A stretch of DNA of 64,000 nt from Malaya genurostris (GCF_030247185.1 NC_080570.1:6076001-6140000); one strand, 5' to 3'. Counted from the first letter of the stretch, positions 45,390-59,599 are shown. Notes: generated by a model from the letters alone, not told the origin. Numbers and translations: made by a program.

Positions 45390-48300
45390 TGGAATATGCA
45401 TTTTAATTACTTTTTTTTATTATAATTGATTTTATTTGTATTTGTAAAGCTGTTAATTTTTTAAATTTATCTTTGATTTTCCAGCCAACAACTCTGAACT
45501 TTCATATATTTGAATTTGTTTTTTTTTGGGCAAATTTGTTGTATTTCCTTTACATCGGGTTGTATTTAGTTAACTGTTGGATTGCAGTTTGATTGTATTT
45601 GAGATGTATTTTTTGTTTTCGTTTGTTTTTTGTTTGTCATGTTTTTCTTGTATTTAAGTTACATTTTAGTAGTATTTCTGTTCTATATTGGTTTCAATTT
45701 GGTTGCGTTCCTGATTCTTTTTTGTTGTATTTTTGTCGTAATGTGATATTTTTTGTAACATTTCTATATTATTCTTGCTGTTTTTCTTAGTATTTTTTTA
45801 AATTTTCTACTTCTAACGCCATCTAACAGTGTGTTTGTGAAGCTATTCATTTTTTTATATTTATCTTTGATTCTCCAGCCAACAGCTCTCAACTTTCATA
45901 TATTTGAATTTGTTTCTTTTGGGTAAATCGGTTGTAATTCTTTTGCATTGCGGGTTGTATTTAGGCGAATTTTGGATTGCAGTTTGTTTGTATTTGAGGT
46001 GAATTTTTCCTTTTTTTTTAATAATATTTTTAAGTTACATTTCAGTACTATTTCTGTTCAGTATTGGTTTCATTTTGGCTGTATTCCTATTACTTTTCTG
46101 TTGTATTTTTTTTTAACACCTCGGTATTATTTTTTCTGTTTTTCTTAGTATTTTTATTGCATTCTCGTTCTGTTTTTGAAGTACTTTCGTAGTGTTTTTG
46201 ATAAATTTCGTTTAATTTTTACGTTTTTGCTTTCGACTCATCAGTGCATCAGCAGTTTATGTTGATTTTATAACGCCATCTAACGGCTTAACAAAAACGG
46301 CTGACGTGCAGTTAATGCTGGGATACTGGTTTTGTGCTAAGTGAATTTTATTATGGTGTTTTGATTGTTTTCTTAGTGAAAAAATTTCGTCATACTTTTG
46401 TCAAATTTTTTTTATTAAATTTTTGTTCTGTTTTTGCTATTGTTTAGTATCATTTCATAGTATCATTCATAGTAATGATGATACATTTTTGTAATGTTTC
46501 TGTAGCATTTTAGTTTTTTTTGTTCCTCAGCACATTCGAATTTTTACGTTGTTATATTTCTATATTTTCGTATTTCTGTATTGTTTCACTGATTGCATTT
46601 CAAAACATTCGTATTCCTACCGTTCTAAAGTCCCGAATTTCTGCAGGTCTATATTTCTATATTTCAGTTTTTCAGTAGCACTATATTCCTTCATTTTCGT
46701 ATTTTTGTATTGAAGTTTTTAACTCATGACTTAAGTTACTAAATTTACATTCAGAATGTAGGACTCGGAGTATAGAATTTAGAATATCCCGATTTTTCAC
46801 ATGGGCTCCAAGTCCGTCAAACTTGAGTTATAAATTTCAGCTTCAGCTTCTTGATTGTTGATTATCTACTCTTGGATTTTGAATTTTTCTTATGCGAGGA
46901 TTTTGTTTCTTTTTACGCTTTTATCTTCGAATCTTCCTTCATCAATCTCAATCCTCAACTTTCATATGTTTGACTTTGTTTCTTTTGAGTAGTTTTGTAG
47001 TATTTTTGTTGCATTGGGTTGTATTTAGGTGGTTTGATTGTATTGTGATTTGATTGTTGTTGAGCTGTATTTTTGTTCCTTTTGTTGGTTGAATTTTTGG
47101 TATATTTTTCTTTTGGTTACGTTTTGGATAAATTTCAGTTGTATTTTGGTAGCAATTTGAAAGTATTGCATTTGTGTTGCAGTTTTGTAGTATTTGTGTA
47201 GTATTTTGTTGTTTTTCTAGGTAGTTATATTTTCGTTGTATATTTGTTGTATTTTTTATGTATTTTTGTTATGTTCTTGACATATTATGCTTTTTTTGTT
47301 TTATTTTTGCTCATTTTTATTGAATTTTTGTAATATGTTTGTATTGTTTTTGCTTTTTGTGTTTGTATTTGTGTTACACTTCTATTGCACTTTTTATGTA
47401 GTCCAGCTTTATTTTTTTGCATTTTTTTGTTGCACTGATGTTACATTTTCGTATTATTTTTGTTGCAGTTGAGTAACATTTTTTTATTCTATTTTTTTTT
47501 TTCATAAATACGTTTATTTCATGAGGCAGTTTACATAAGTTTTTCGTCGCCGTAGCATCACTTTTACACAGAACAAAATATTATAGTTTTTTTTTCTTGT
47601 AGTTTAGTACCTCAACAAATTTTTAATTCTTTATTATTGCATTTTTGATGGTTTTTTGTCGTATTTTTTGTATTTTCAGCATTATAATGTTGCTTTTATG
47701 TTATACTTTCGTTTTGTTTGTGATTTTTTTTTTTGGATTTTAGTTTTTCGTTCAACTTAAGTACCTCAACAAATATCTATTTCTGTATTATTATATTGGT
47801 ATACTGTTGTATTTCGGACAAATTCGTTGTATGCATTTTTGTTGTGTTCTTGACGTATTTTGTTGTCGTATTTTTAATGCTTTCTTGATGTATTTTTGTG
47901 TATTTTTGTCATATTTCAGTTTTTGGTTGTTCTAAAGTACCTTAACAAATTTGTATTTCTTTATTCTTGTATTTTTTTTGGTTTTCTGTTGTATTTTCGT
48001 AGTATATTTCTTGAGATTTTGCTATTTTTTGTATAATAATGTTATACTAAAATTTGATATAACTAAATGCAACATTTTTGTTGCTTTTTCGATTTAGATT
48101 GGCATTTTTGTGTAATTTTTTTTGCATTTGGAATTTTGAATTAATAATATAATTTCGAACGTGCTATAATTGGTATGATTTCGGACGGATGTATTCCGAA
48201 CTCAGGAGTATTCTTTTAGGAATTTAAAATTTTGAGATTGTAAATTATAAGTTTTCGATGAATTTTTGTTATATTCCGGGGTATTTTTGTTATTGTTTTG

Positions 48301-49110
48301 ATGAGATCTGGTGTTGAATTCTTAATGCTTTCTTGTTGTTTATTGTTATATTTTTGTAGTATATTTGTTACGTTTATGCTGTATTCTTAGTATAATAATA
48401 TTGCATTTATGTTGTACTTTTGTTGTATTTTTTATGTAGTTTTACAATATTTTTTTCGAATTTTTTTAGTATTTCTATAGAATTAAATTTTTGTATTGCA
48501 ACATTCCTATATTTTCGTACACTTCTGTATTTCTCTGTTTCATGTTTTCGCCAGTGCTATTTTCCTGCCGTTTCGGTTTTTTTGTAAATGAATTTTGCGA
48601 ATTTAGAAATGAGGTTTCTAAATATATAACATGGAATTTTGAATTCGTGATTTCAATTCATGTATTCCGAGTTTTGGAGTACAGAATTTATATATCCCGA
48701 TGTTTTATGTGTTGTTTTATTTGTTGGAATTTTTCGATTAATTTTTACTGTTTCAGAGGTATTTTTGGTGAATTTTGTTGTGAAGTCTTATTGCTTTTCT
48801 GTCATATGTTTGTAATATATTTGTTTTGTTTTTGTTTCGTTTTTGCTGTAGTTTTGTTATAATAATGTTGCATTCAGGGTAATTGTTTTTTTTTGTATTT
48901 CTGTAGGTTGAAAATTTATGTTGCATTTATGTTACTTTTTTGTATTATTTTTGCCGCAGTTTAGCAGCGATAATTTTTTTTTACGTTTTAATTTTTTGTT
49001 GTTCTGTTTTTGTGCCCATTTGGATTTTTGTGTTATTGTGTTGTTATATTTTCATATTTCGGAATAATGTTTTTGAATTTCAATGTTTGTGTATTTGTAT
49101 TATGCGTTAG
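45390..49110. repeat. T-rich TTTTGTTGTATTT array with higher-order copies
   Basis: About 3.7 kb of strongly T-biased sequence made of TTTTTGTATT/TTGTTGTATT words. Within it a block of about 165 bp (TTTATCTTTGATTTTCCAGC, CTTTCATATATTTGAATTTG, GGGTTGTATTTAG) recurs at 45447-45612, 45836-46010 and, more diverged, at about 46920-47080. Frames with runs of Phe/Leu/Val are composition artefacts. Confidence 0.8.
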
Positions 49111-49329
49111 AATTGTGAGCTTAGAAGGTAGAACTTAGAATTTAAAACGTTGAACTCCAAATTTACAGTTCGAGAATTCAATTTTTTTTAAATTTACAAT
49201 TGAACATTAGTAATTAAAAAAATCGGAATTCGGAATGTTAAGTTTGGAAATTTGCATGTTGAATTCTTAAATTGTGAATTCTAAACTAAACTTTTCGTGG
49301 AAATAATAAATACTAATGAAGCAAAACAA

Positions 49330-50980
49330 TTAAAAATCGAACTCAACATATCTTATTTTCAGTGTTACAAAATCCTACGGCTGTCAATCGTAAGGAGATG
49401 CCTTTAAACGGTTAGTAATAGTACAATCACAATTCCTACCGTTTAACGACAAGAACCCAATAATGCATGCACGAAGCATTTCCCGTGGTGTTTTTCGATA
49501 TTTCGTGTTGAGAGCAAAGAACTTTTCTATCGTTGTAGTTGCTGCATCGAAAACATGATTGAACTGGAAACATTCGAGCTATGGGTTCCTGACTATGATG
49601 TGCCGTTTGATCAACAGAAATTCGTTCTAATATTTTTTGGAATATTTTCTACAATATTTTTGTGATTAATACAGAAATCAAATCAATATGATAGTTTTCA
49701 CTTAGCTTCCACACAAACATAACCTAAAAGCTACTCTCGTCAAAAACAAGAAATGTGCATTCAGAGTGAAGTTTGTGAAACTAACCGAAGATCCGTTTCA
49801 TGCTCAACCCACAGCTCCGGGCATCTCGCATCCCGCACTGGAATTGCATGATCTGATTACAGCCTACCAGCATATCACCCTTTTTAAATGTCTGTCACAG
49901 GCAGCAAAAGTAGTAAAACCTTGAGCATGTCTCTGCTCAAGACGCGACGCGACGTGACATTTCGAATTCGCCTCTCGCGTCCAAAAATTATAACAAAAAA
50001 ACGAAAACCACAATTGACCACATGAGAGAACTACTTCATTGTATTTCAATGAACGGTTAAGCAGTAATTTTATCCTACCTTGAACAGGACAGGAGAGGAC
50101 TAGCAACATCACGAGAAAGAAAAAAAAACTGCCCAGCCTGATTCTGTCGCAATTCACCCTTTCTGGTGTCTGGTGGAGATCTACCGGATCGGTTTTCACT
50201 TCTCACGGCTGCACACACATTCGCGCGTCAAAAGTTCGTTCGGCTTCACCTTCTTCTTGGGTGGCTACACTTTTTCCGCCACGGGATCAGCCAGCGAGAC
50301 CGACCAAACCAACCTTTCGAATCTGATTAAAATTGATTAAACTTGACACGCCTTCCGAAAAACGGAACTCCGTTAGCGGCGCTGCTGCTATCAGAGTGCG
50401 GTTTCGTAACGCATGGGGAGGATCAACCTTCTTCGTCTTCGTCGTCGACCAGTCGGCTTGTTCCATGGCTCAATCTCCAGTTTCTCCGGTTTCAAAACGG
50501 CACAGGCAGCTGCTGCAACGGCGCCCGAAGGTCAAGACGCCGAATGCACGCCGCAGAAACATTCGTTGGGTTTGCGCGTTGATTCCTCCGTCCAACGTAG
50601 GCAACATTGTTTTTAATGAATCCGGCCTCCGAAGTCATCAGTCTGGACATCAACAGGCAAACGGTCGTCGAATGCCGGATGGTTTCACGATACGTTTGTC
50701 CAATGAATGAAGCGGAATCAGAGCAAGAATAAATTTGTTGTGAAATAAAAAAATTCGAATTTTGCCCATAGGAATAATGGACATGACACAGATGCGTCGA
50801 AATATCACCAATACAATTCTTACAGTTCGGGTTTTTCGGAAACCTAAGATACATGCACGAAGCATTTCACGTGTTTTTCCTTAGAATTATTTTCCTATAT
50901 ATGTTTCATCAACAAAAACTATCGTGATCTACTGCTCACAATCGTCATTGCGATGGGAACTGACGAACGCAGTAGACGTG
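49330..50980. other. Low-copy DNA; possible small exon-like frame
   Basis: A frame without ATG at about 49435-49640 (plus) reads with normal amino-acid composition (RVESKELFYRCSCCIENMIE, then FELWVPDYDVPFD), which stands out from the neighbouring repeats. I see no clear splice sites and no domain. A further frame at 49760-49900 is similar in quality. These may be exon relics. The segment near 49463 shares a 20-mer with 15513 and 50851. Confidence 0.3.
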
Positions 50981-50984
50981 ATTT

Positions 50985-52110
50985 ATGACTTTCCCGATGA
51001 GAGTCAGTTCGCCGAATGAGTATTTTCATCGACTTCAATTTGTCGAGTCATTTTTCGGAAAGACCATTTTCCGAAACGAGCAAAAAAAAAAGTCGAGCTG
51101 TTATGGCGAAGGTCGCTTGTGTTATTTTAATGAATCGTATTTGATTTTAAGTTTTAGTACATTATTTATTAGTTAGAAATCCATCCACCTAAACTTTTAC
51201 TTTATTCAGAGACATAAACTGGATCATATCAGACATTTCAATTTCTAAAACAAACGAAATCACAGTTGACGGAATGAGTCATTAGACCAAAAATTAGTTC
51301 GACGAATTAGAAATGTCGCAGAAATTTATAAAATGAGTCTTTCAGCCGAAAACAAAATTCCAGGAATATGTCAATCCACAGGAAATCAGTTTGGGGCAGT
51401 TCGTCAAAATTCAAGAATGAGCCACTTCTTCGGAAATCAATTAACAAAATCTATCATTTCACTAAAAATAAGTTTCGGGAATGGGTCATTTTTAATATTG
51501 TTTTCAGAAGTCAGTTCACGAAAGAGTCATTCCACCAAAAGCTGGTCGACGAAGAATTAATCATTTCGCCATAAATCGAAACCACGAGTCATTTATCCGA
51601 AGATTACGAAAATTCAGTAATTTAACCGAAAATCAATTCATTCAATGAGAGTTCGAGCAATGGATTTTCCCAAAAATCAGTTCAGAGAAATTCATTCCTC
51701 CGAAAATTTGTTCGAACAAGAGTAATTTTTCCAAGTCATTTCACGGGAAAAGTTATTTCACCGAAAATCAATTCGTCAAATGGGACATTTCACCGAAAAT
51801 CAGTTCGAACAATGATGATTTTTTCCAAGTCAGTTCACGGAAAAAGTTATATCACAAAAGATCAGTTAATAAATAATGAATCATTTCATTGAAAATCTGT
51901 TCGAGGAATGAGTCATTTCTCCGAAAATTCAGCAATTCCACCAAAAATCAATTCACTGAATGGGACATTTCACCGAAAATTAGGTCGAGCAATGGATAAT
52001 TTTTCCAAAAGTTAGTTCACAGAAAATGTTATATCACAAAAAATCAGCTGAGAAAAAATGAATTAATGAACAAGAAATTCGTTCGAGAAATAAATTACTT
52101 CGCGTTGAAA
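50985..52110 (+). repeat. CACCGAAAATCAGTTCG minisatellite
   Basis: A degenerate array with words such as TTTCACCGAAAATCAGTTCG, AATGAGTCATTT and GAACAATGAT. It is related to 32320-33410. The fragment GAATGAGTCATTAGACCAAA (51271-51290) resembles 59983-60004. Confidence 0.8.
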
Positions 52111-52114
52111 AACC

Positions 52115-54925
52115 GTTCGTGGAATCAATTATTTGGCCAACAGTTAGGTAGTAAAATTCGGAGAATAAGTATTTTCTCTGAAGGTCTGAACACTAGATCA
52201 CATCTGAAATTACCTTTTATCAGCACCCAACGAGGAAACAGATTGAAAAAACTGACGAAACGCGATAGCAGAAATAAAAATTACCGAAAAAAATACCACA
52301 ATCTCGAATCCGGAATCTGATTTTTTTATCTTGAAAAGATTTGAATTAGGTGATTTTTTTTTCGGAAAGCCATTTATTTTCCATTTTCATCATAGGTGAA
52401 ATTCTCTCACTTCGACGAAGCTCCGATACAATCGCAATCCTGCGAAAAATTCGAATGAATCTAACTAACCACTTGACCAGACATTGGACAAGAAGCAAAA
52501 ACCTACCTACATTGAAAAAAAAAGAGTTCCCGGAAATTCGAATCCAGCAAACAGTGCTGCGTTGGTACCAAGGCTCTCAGGGTCTAACACATAGCCCAAG
52601 AGTCCAGGCAAATGTTATCGTCCTCGTGCGATCTGTCAAGTAATAAATTTTCGCGACAGTTTGGCTGCCAGTTCCAATATCGCATGTTCGTTCGGTTTTC
52701 GCGCGTGGAGCAGTAATTCACGACTTCACGGTAGCTTAATTTATTAATCAAATAGCTTCCACGACGGAGCGGCTGTGTGCTGCAAAAGAAGCGCGAACAT
52801 GCAAGTGTAGAGAAATCGATTCTGTCGGCTTGTTTTGTTTTTGTTTTACTTTTTTTTGCTCTTTCATTTTAATATCTCAACTCTTGAATGTGTCTCTCCG
52901 GGTTGGGGCATAGCCAAACTGCATGCATTCCACCATGTTCGGATGCAGCCTGAGGCTGCGACTTGAGGCTTGAGGAGGCTGTGAGAAACCCAACCGAGAA
53001 GGCTTTTGGATTCGATCTTCTTCTCGTATTGAGTGTCGTGCAGTAATTCTGCTTTATTTCGCTTTGATTTTAATTTATTTCTTTCGGGGTTCGTCGTGTC
53101 CCCCCACCGACCGACCGACGATGCCGGGATGTGTGAGCAGCCCCCCCCATCATTCTGGTGGTGGCGGGATAAAAATCTAGCAAAACAGAGCGAAGAAAAA
53201 ATCAATTTTCCGCACGAGATCCGCCGGTGCTGTGTGCAAGAAAGTGGTCGCGGCTTTTTGCCGGCAAGCGGAGGTTCCCTCCAAAGAGGCGGCGGCAGTT
53301 GAAAGGTTTGCCGGCGGTCGTCCACTTCTTGGACACTCGCGGTGAGGTAATAAATTAAATACGAGCTTACGAGCCCCGTGCTGGCTGCCGTTGGTTAACG
53401 AGTTATTTATTAACTACAATATCATCATAAAGTTAATTGATTACAACAGCTATCGGAGACGATTTATCCCGGGTCTGCTCCTCCTCCTCCTTCTACTGTT
53501 GCTCCGGTACCGGTACCAGTTTCCGACCGAGCGCGGGTTCGTTCAACTAAAACCACTTGTCTTAATCCAAGTCTTAATCAATGTTGAATTAACTTTTTTT
53601 TTGAAATTACATCGCCCACGGTTTGAGGCTGGCATTTGTGTCAGAGTTGGGAGAACGATCGAAACCTGAACAACATGCACTTATGAAACATCGTTAAGGC
53701 CCGTGTACTGTAGGGGATTGTTTTCCCCCCGACATGTTCAGTCGTCACATTCGAACTCGTTGACATGACGACGATTTTCACAGAACAATAAAAAGCAGTC
53801 GACAACCAATAATGGTCACATTTCTAGGCTTGGAGAAAGAGAAAAGGGGTAAAAGCAACCGCTGGAAACCTCTGCCGTATCGTCATTCGCGGTCGGTCAC
53901 CCACATCGCAGCAAGCCGCCACATAACACATAACATCTCTCGCATATGTCCCTGACCTAGCGCAACGTTGTAACAAAAACACAGCAGGCCTGGAGTGGAG
54001 GAAAAAAGACAGTCGTGAGTCAAACACAATCACAAGCTGTTTGTTGTTGTTTTTTTTTCGGTTGTTCGTAGATTCTTTGTGGATGTCGTTTATGTTTAGT
54101 CTCTTCTTTTTTTTTTGTTTTGTAGTTTTCCTCCTGGCATTGGGCCGTGTTCTGACGGAAAACGAGCAAAGCTTTTACTCGTTATTATTTTTATCGACCA
54201 CTAATGTTTTTCACATATGCCAAAGTGGGAGCCCAGAGAGCCCAACGAAAAGTGGCAGACAATTTTCTTTATTCGGTGAATGCGGCGAATGATGATGATA
54301 ATGATGGAGAAGCAGCAACAGTAGCACCGATGTCAGGATGCGCGACCCAGCGCACCGAAAGGCCCAGGAGGAAAAACCGGAACGTAGAGACGATTCTACT
54401 ACTGCAGACTGGCGCGGCACACACACACACTCGTCGTAAGAAGACAAGACGCATACTTGAGACCGCTTTTCCCTGCAGGCGATTCTCCTCACGTTTGTAT
54501 GTCCGTTATTCTGGAACTCGGCGTTTGGCAGTAATTCTGCAACTCCTCGCGCTCCCATTCCTGTATTGAATTTCGTCGTTAAATGGAATGTGAACCATAA
54601 TGAAACAAATGGTACTCGAACATGCCAGGGACTTCGGGAACGGGAAATGTCATTAAATGTACGTGACAATGCTAAATGGGTTTTACAGAAATGAATGGTT
54701 GCAATCTTGAAGCTGCTTGTTTATGTTTTTACTGTGGTTCCAAGAGTTGAAACAGGATTGCCTACGGGCGAAAATGTGGGTGAGATTCGGATTGGAATGA
54801 ATGACATTGCGTGGGACGCGGTAAGTGCATTCGGGTCTTCGGAATCGAAATTTTGTTCACCAAGATCATGAACTCTAGTAGAAACAATTGAGTAATTCCT
54901 TGCAGCAATTTCAATTTACGCCTAG
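52115..54925. other. Low-copy non-coding DNA
   Basis: GC content rises between about 52640 and 53560 and again at 53830-54600. I find no exon with a recognisable domain. A short CTCCTC tract lies at 53480-53500. Nothing else to report. Confidence 0.45.
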
Positions 54926-55060
54926 ACGTTATTCACATGAACATGAACTTAGCGAAGCACCTCTCACCGATGATAACGCGAATAGGTTGCTAACAGTTCG
55001 GCTGAAAAGTTCGTATCGTTTAATAGAAACACACATTTTTTTTGCCAAAATTCGTTTTTA

Positions 55061-55985
55061 CAGGGTGATTTTTTAAGAGCTTGAGAACTTTTTTAAACAA
55101 TAAAACGCATAAAATTTGCAAAATCTCATCGGTTCTTTATTTTAAACGTTAGATTGGTACATGACATTTACTTTTTGAAGATAATTTCATTTAAATGTTG
55201 ACCGCGGCTGCGTCTTAGGTGGTCCATTCGGAAAGTCCAATTTTGGGCAACTTTTTCGAGCATTTCGGCCGGAATAGCCCGAATTTCTTCGGAAATGTTG
55301 TCTTCTAAAGCTGGAATAGTTACTGGCTTATTTCTGTAGACTTTAGACTTGACGTAGCCCCACAAAAAATAGTCTAAAGGCGTCAAATCGCATGATCTTG
55401 GTGGCCAACTTACCGGTCCATTTCTTGAGATGAATTGTTCTCCGAAGTTTTCCCTCAAAATGGCCATAGAATCGCGAGCTGTGTGGCATGTAGCGCCATC
55501 TTGTTGAAACCACATGTCAACCAAGTTCAGTTCTTCCATTTTTGGCAACAAAAAGTTTGTTAGCATCGAACGATAGCGATCGCCATTCACTGTAACGTTG
55601 CGTCCAACAGCATCTTTGAAAAAATACGGTCCAATGATTCCACCAGCGTACAAACCACACCAAACAGTGCATTTTTCGGGATGCATGGGCAGTTCTTGAA
55701 CGGCTTCTGGTTGCTCTTCACTCCAAATGCGGAAATTTTGCTTATTTACGTAGCCATTCAACCAGAAATGAGCCTCATCGCTGAACAAAATTTGTCGATA
55801 AAAAAGCGGATTTTCCGAATGGACCACCTAAGACGCAGCCGCGGTCAACATTTAAATGAAATTATCTTCAAAAAGTAAATGTCATGTACCAATCTAACGT
55901 TTAAAATAAAGAACCGATGAGATTTTGCAAATTTTATGCGTTTTATTGTTTAAAAAAGTTCTCAAGCTCTTAAAAAATCACCCTG
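55061..55985 (-). mobile_element. DD36D derivative, copy 2 (nested in mariner B)
   Basis: A 925-bp element, reversed relative to copy 1, with ends CAGGGTGATTTTTTAAGAGC and flanked by TA (55059-55060 and 55986-55987). It lies inside the mariner's terminal non-coding region; the intact site is visible in mariner copy A at about 11010-11020. Reading against copy 1 shows only a few differences: the outermost base pair, one Cys-to-Phe change and one silent A/G. Confidence 0.95.
55168..55827 (-). pseudogene. DD36D transposase catalytic domain (copy 2)
   Basis: The same 219-codon frame as at 33834-34493, differing at a single residue (NKQNFRIW here, NKQNCRIW there). The three catalytic Asp blocks are intact; the N-terminal DNA-binding part and a usable start codon are missing. 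Confidence 0.88.
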
Positions 55986-57353
55986 TATTATTCAACATAA
56001 TTGCCATCAGAGACGATACAGCGATTATAGCGATCTTCCAACGTTTCGATACCATTTTTGTAGTACGATTTGTCCTTTGCCTCAAAATAGGCCTCAGTTT
56101 CAGCGATTACCTCTTCATTGCTTCTAAATTTTTTACCAGCGAGCATTCTCTTAAGGTCTGAGAACAGGAAAAAGTCACTGGGGGCCAAATCTGGAGAATA
56201 CGGTGGATGAGGAAGCAATTCGAAGCCGAATTCGTTCAATTTCAGCATGGTTTTCATCGACTTGTGACACGGTGCATTGTCTTGATGAAACAAAACTTTT
56301 TTCTTCTTCAAATGAGACCGTTTTTTTTGTAATTTCGTCCTTCAAACGCTCTAATAACGCTATATAATAGTCACTGTTGATGGTTTTTCCCTTTTCAAGT
56401 TAGTCGATGAAAATTATACCATGCGAATCCCAGAATACAGACGCCATAACCTTACCGGCCGATTGTTGAGTCTTTCCACGCTTTTGGTTCGGTTCATCGC
56501 GTGCAGTCCACTCAGCTGACTGTCGATTGGACTCCGGAGTGAAGTGATGGAGCCATGTTTCGTCCATTGTTATATATCGACGAAAAAAATCGGTTTTATT
56601 TCGATATAACAGCTCCAAACACTGCTCAGAATCATCAATTCGTTGTTGTTTTTGATCGATTGTGAGCTCACGCGGCACCCATTTTGCACAAAGCTTTCTC
56701 ATATCCAAATATTCGTGAATAATATGTCCAACACGTTCCTTTGATATCTTTAGGGTGTCAGCTATCTCGATCAACTTCACTTTACGGTCATTGAAAATCA
56801 TTTTGTGGATTTTTTTCACGTTTTCATCGGTAACAGCCTCTTTTGGACGTCCTCTGCGTTCATCGTCTTCGGTGCTCATATGACCAGTACGAAATTTTGC
56901 AAACCACTTACGAATTGTTGCTTCGCCCGGTGCAGAGTCTGGATAACACTCATCAAGCCATTTTTTGGTATCGGCGGCACTTTTTTTCATCAAAAAGTAG
57001 TGTTTCATCAACACACGAAATTCTTTTTTGCCTTTCTCTATAGAAAGGTATTAGAATTGCTGGAAAAACCGACTTTCGAACGGAGCCTCGGAGACCATAT
57101 TGTTATATACCATTCGATTCAGTTCGACGAGATCGGAAAATGTCTGTGTGTATGTATGTGCACTTTTAGAAGATATTTGAACGCGCTCAATTTTCTTCGA
57201 GATGGCTGAACCGATTTTAACAAACTTGGGCTCGTTTGAAAGCTACTGTCGGGCCATTGATCAAGTTCGAAGATCAAATGGTTGTGACTTTTGGTTCCAG
57301 ATATATGATGGTATAAGTGACGTAACCGACAAAACACATTGATTTTTACCGCT

Positions 57354-57472
<119 letters not shown>

Positions 57473-57621
57473 GTGCCAAAATTTTGGAATCACCTCTATT
57501 TTCGTTAAGTTCTAGTGCTCAAAAGTTTAAGCACCTTGAAAAAAGCCTTTATGCAAAATTTGGCCTAAATCGGACATGCGTAAGGGGTGCTGCCCGGTGG
57601 TAAAGGTTTGACAATTTTCGA

Positions 57622-57890
57622 CCTTGAAAAAGCACCATAGGGGGGAGTACATGAAATTTCCAAAATCGAAATTTTTTTAATGCCGAAACTCTTAAAACTA
57701 CATGAAACATCGAAATTTAGTGTCATCTCAAAAAAAATTTTTTTTGAAAAAATCAACTTTCTGGGACTTAGAAAATTTTTTTTTCGAGATGACACTAAAT
57801 CTCGACGTTTCATGCAATTCTAAGCCTTTTGGCATTTTTTTCGATTTCGAAAATTTCATGTACTCCTCCCCCCTATGGTGATTTTTCAAG
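57622..57890. mobile_element. Fold-back family F, copy F3 (long palindrome)
   Basis: An imperfect palindrome with arms of about 110-115 bp: the left runs from CTTGAAAAAGCACCATAGGG to ATTTAGTGTCATCTC, and the right runs from GAGATGACACTAAATCTCG to CCCTATGGTGATTTTTCAAG. It contains the family words GCATGAAACG/TGCAATTCTAAG. It is absent from repeat E copy 1, so it was inserted into, or captured by, copy 2. Confidence 0.8.
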
Positions 57891-58773
57891 ATATATGAAA
57901 ATTCCACTAAGTGGACTAAGAAGGCTTTTTTTAGATTAGCATCACTGATTACAAATAGGCAACGCAAATGTCAAGCACTAGTTTGGAAAAATGATGCTGA
58001 CTGTGTGACATAAACACTGAAGCATGCTTTTGTGAACTACTCGAATCAATCAATTGTTGTCAAAATTAGTGTCCAAAATTATTTAATAAAAGTATGAAAC
58101 ATTTTTTCATGAGACTGTTATGAAAGAAGAGAAAGGCATTATCACACCACTAGGTGGATTAAGAAGGGTTTTTTCCATTTTTTTCACAATAACAAAAGTA
58201 GCTTCACTCAAAATGCAATATCTCACAAACTATTAATCAGACAGCTGTCAAATTTATACACGTATCTTTTGAAGGTTGGTACTAACTGAAAATGGTATGG
58301 ATTTAATTCTAGTGGCGCCCTCTCATAGAAACGATACGAACTTTTCAGCCGATCTGTTAATTAGTTACTTATTAGTTACGGTGATTTTGAATTTGTTGCT
58401 CAATTTTTTTTTTGAGTACTTTGCTAAGTTCATAAGAAGTTAACGAAGTACCCCTTCTAAATAAGCTTAAAAACAAATCCAAATCCAGTGGATAATTTGT
58501 TGCTAATTAGTTTTTAATTAATTTAATTTAATTTTGAATTCGTCACTCAATTTTTTTTCAATTTTATTCAAGTACTTCGCTAATTTCATATCAAGTTAAC
58601 AAAGTACCCTTTTTAAACAAGCTTAAATACAAATCGAATTCCAGTGGATAATTTGTTGCTAATAAGTTGTTAATTAGTAACAAAAATTTCAAATTTGTTG
58701 TTCATTTTTTTGAATATTTCTAAGTACTTCACTAAGTTTATATGAAATTACCGAGGTACCTTTTCTAAAAAAA

Positions 58774-59557
58774 CCTATTTTAATCCACCTAGTGGTGTAA
58801 TGATGCCTTTCTCATATATCCGAAACCGGATTCGGATAAACGGAATAGCCGAAGTTGGTTCGTTTACTACCACCAAATATGACCTACAAATTGGAACAGT
58901 TTTGAACGTAGTTAAACCTATTCTTACTATCTCATGCTCTATTTCGATTAAACCAATTAAACGAAATCTAACAAAACGAAACGAATCTGCGTTTCTGTTA
59001 CTTCTGCATATGTAAGTCAAGCTAAACAGCATGAATCAGCAGCATAAAACATGTAGTAGGATTATTATTATTATTATTACCTACATGGCGATTTGAAAAC
59101 TTTGACACTCATCGCCCTATAACTGCGGAACCAGAAGTCGGATCCGGATGGAATTTCACAATAGGTTTAAAGACAGTAGTTCTAGGAGTTTTCCTTCTCC
59201 ACTTTCGGTGCTCTCGGAACAGGAAAGGAGAGGACCAGTAGTGCCGAATTAAGTTTTCATGCCCACAAACTAACACGCTCTGCAAACTGTAAGAATTTAT
59301 CAGACAGTTTTATGGGACTTGTACCTGTTTTTATCCATCGTTCGTGGAAAAATATTAATAAAATTGGTAATTTTCCACCTATTTCGTTTGTTTGTGAAAA
59401 TCGGTTTGGCCATCTCTGAGAAAAGTGAGTGCATATTTTTGTTATACACACACACATACATTTGCTCAGTTCGTCGAGCTGATTCGAATAGTATATGCCA
59501 TTCGGTTAAAAAGTCGATTTTCACAGTGATTGCATAGCCTTTCTATATGAGAAAGGC
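58774..59557 (+). mobile_element. Repeat E, copy 3
   Basis: It starts CCTATTTTAATCCACCTAGT and ends with the TTTCTATATGAGAAAGGCC hairpin (59540-59558), following an A7 run. The interior differs from copy 1 and includes an inverted relative of repeat G (about 59080-59160) and an ATT trinucleotide run (59059-59078). It abuts the right end of repeat D copy 2. Confidence 0.75.
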
Positions 59558-59599
59558 CAAAACCCGTAACATGAATATCAAATAATTAAATGTGTCAGG

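Noticed and set aside
45593..48862. Phe/Leu/Val-rich frames suggestive of membrane proteins
   Set aside because: The region is T-rich repeat DNA; hydrophobic residues follow from the base composition.
50333..50710. 125-codon frame with Arg-rich segment
   Set aside because: No domain, three overlapping frames in the same place, no conserved start or splice context.
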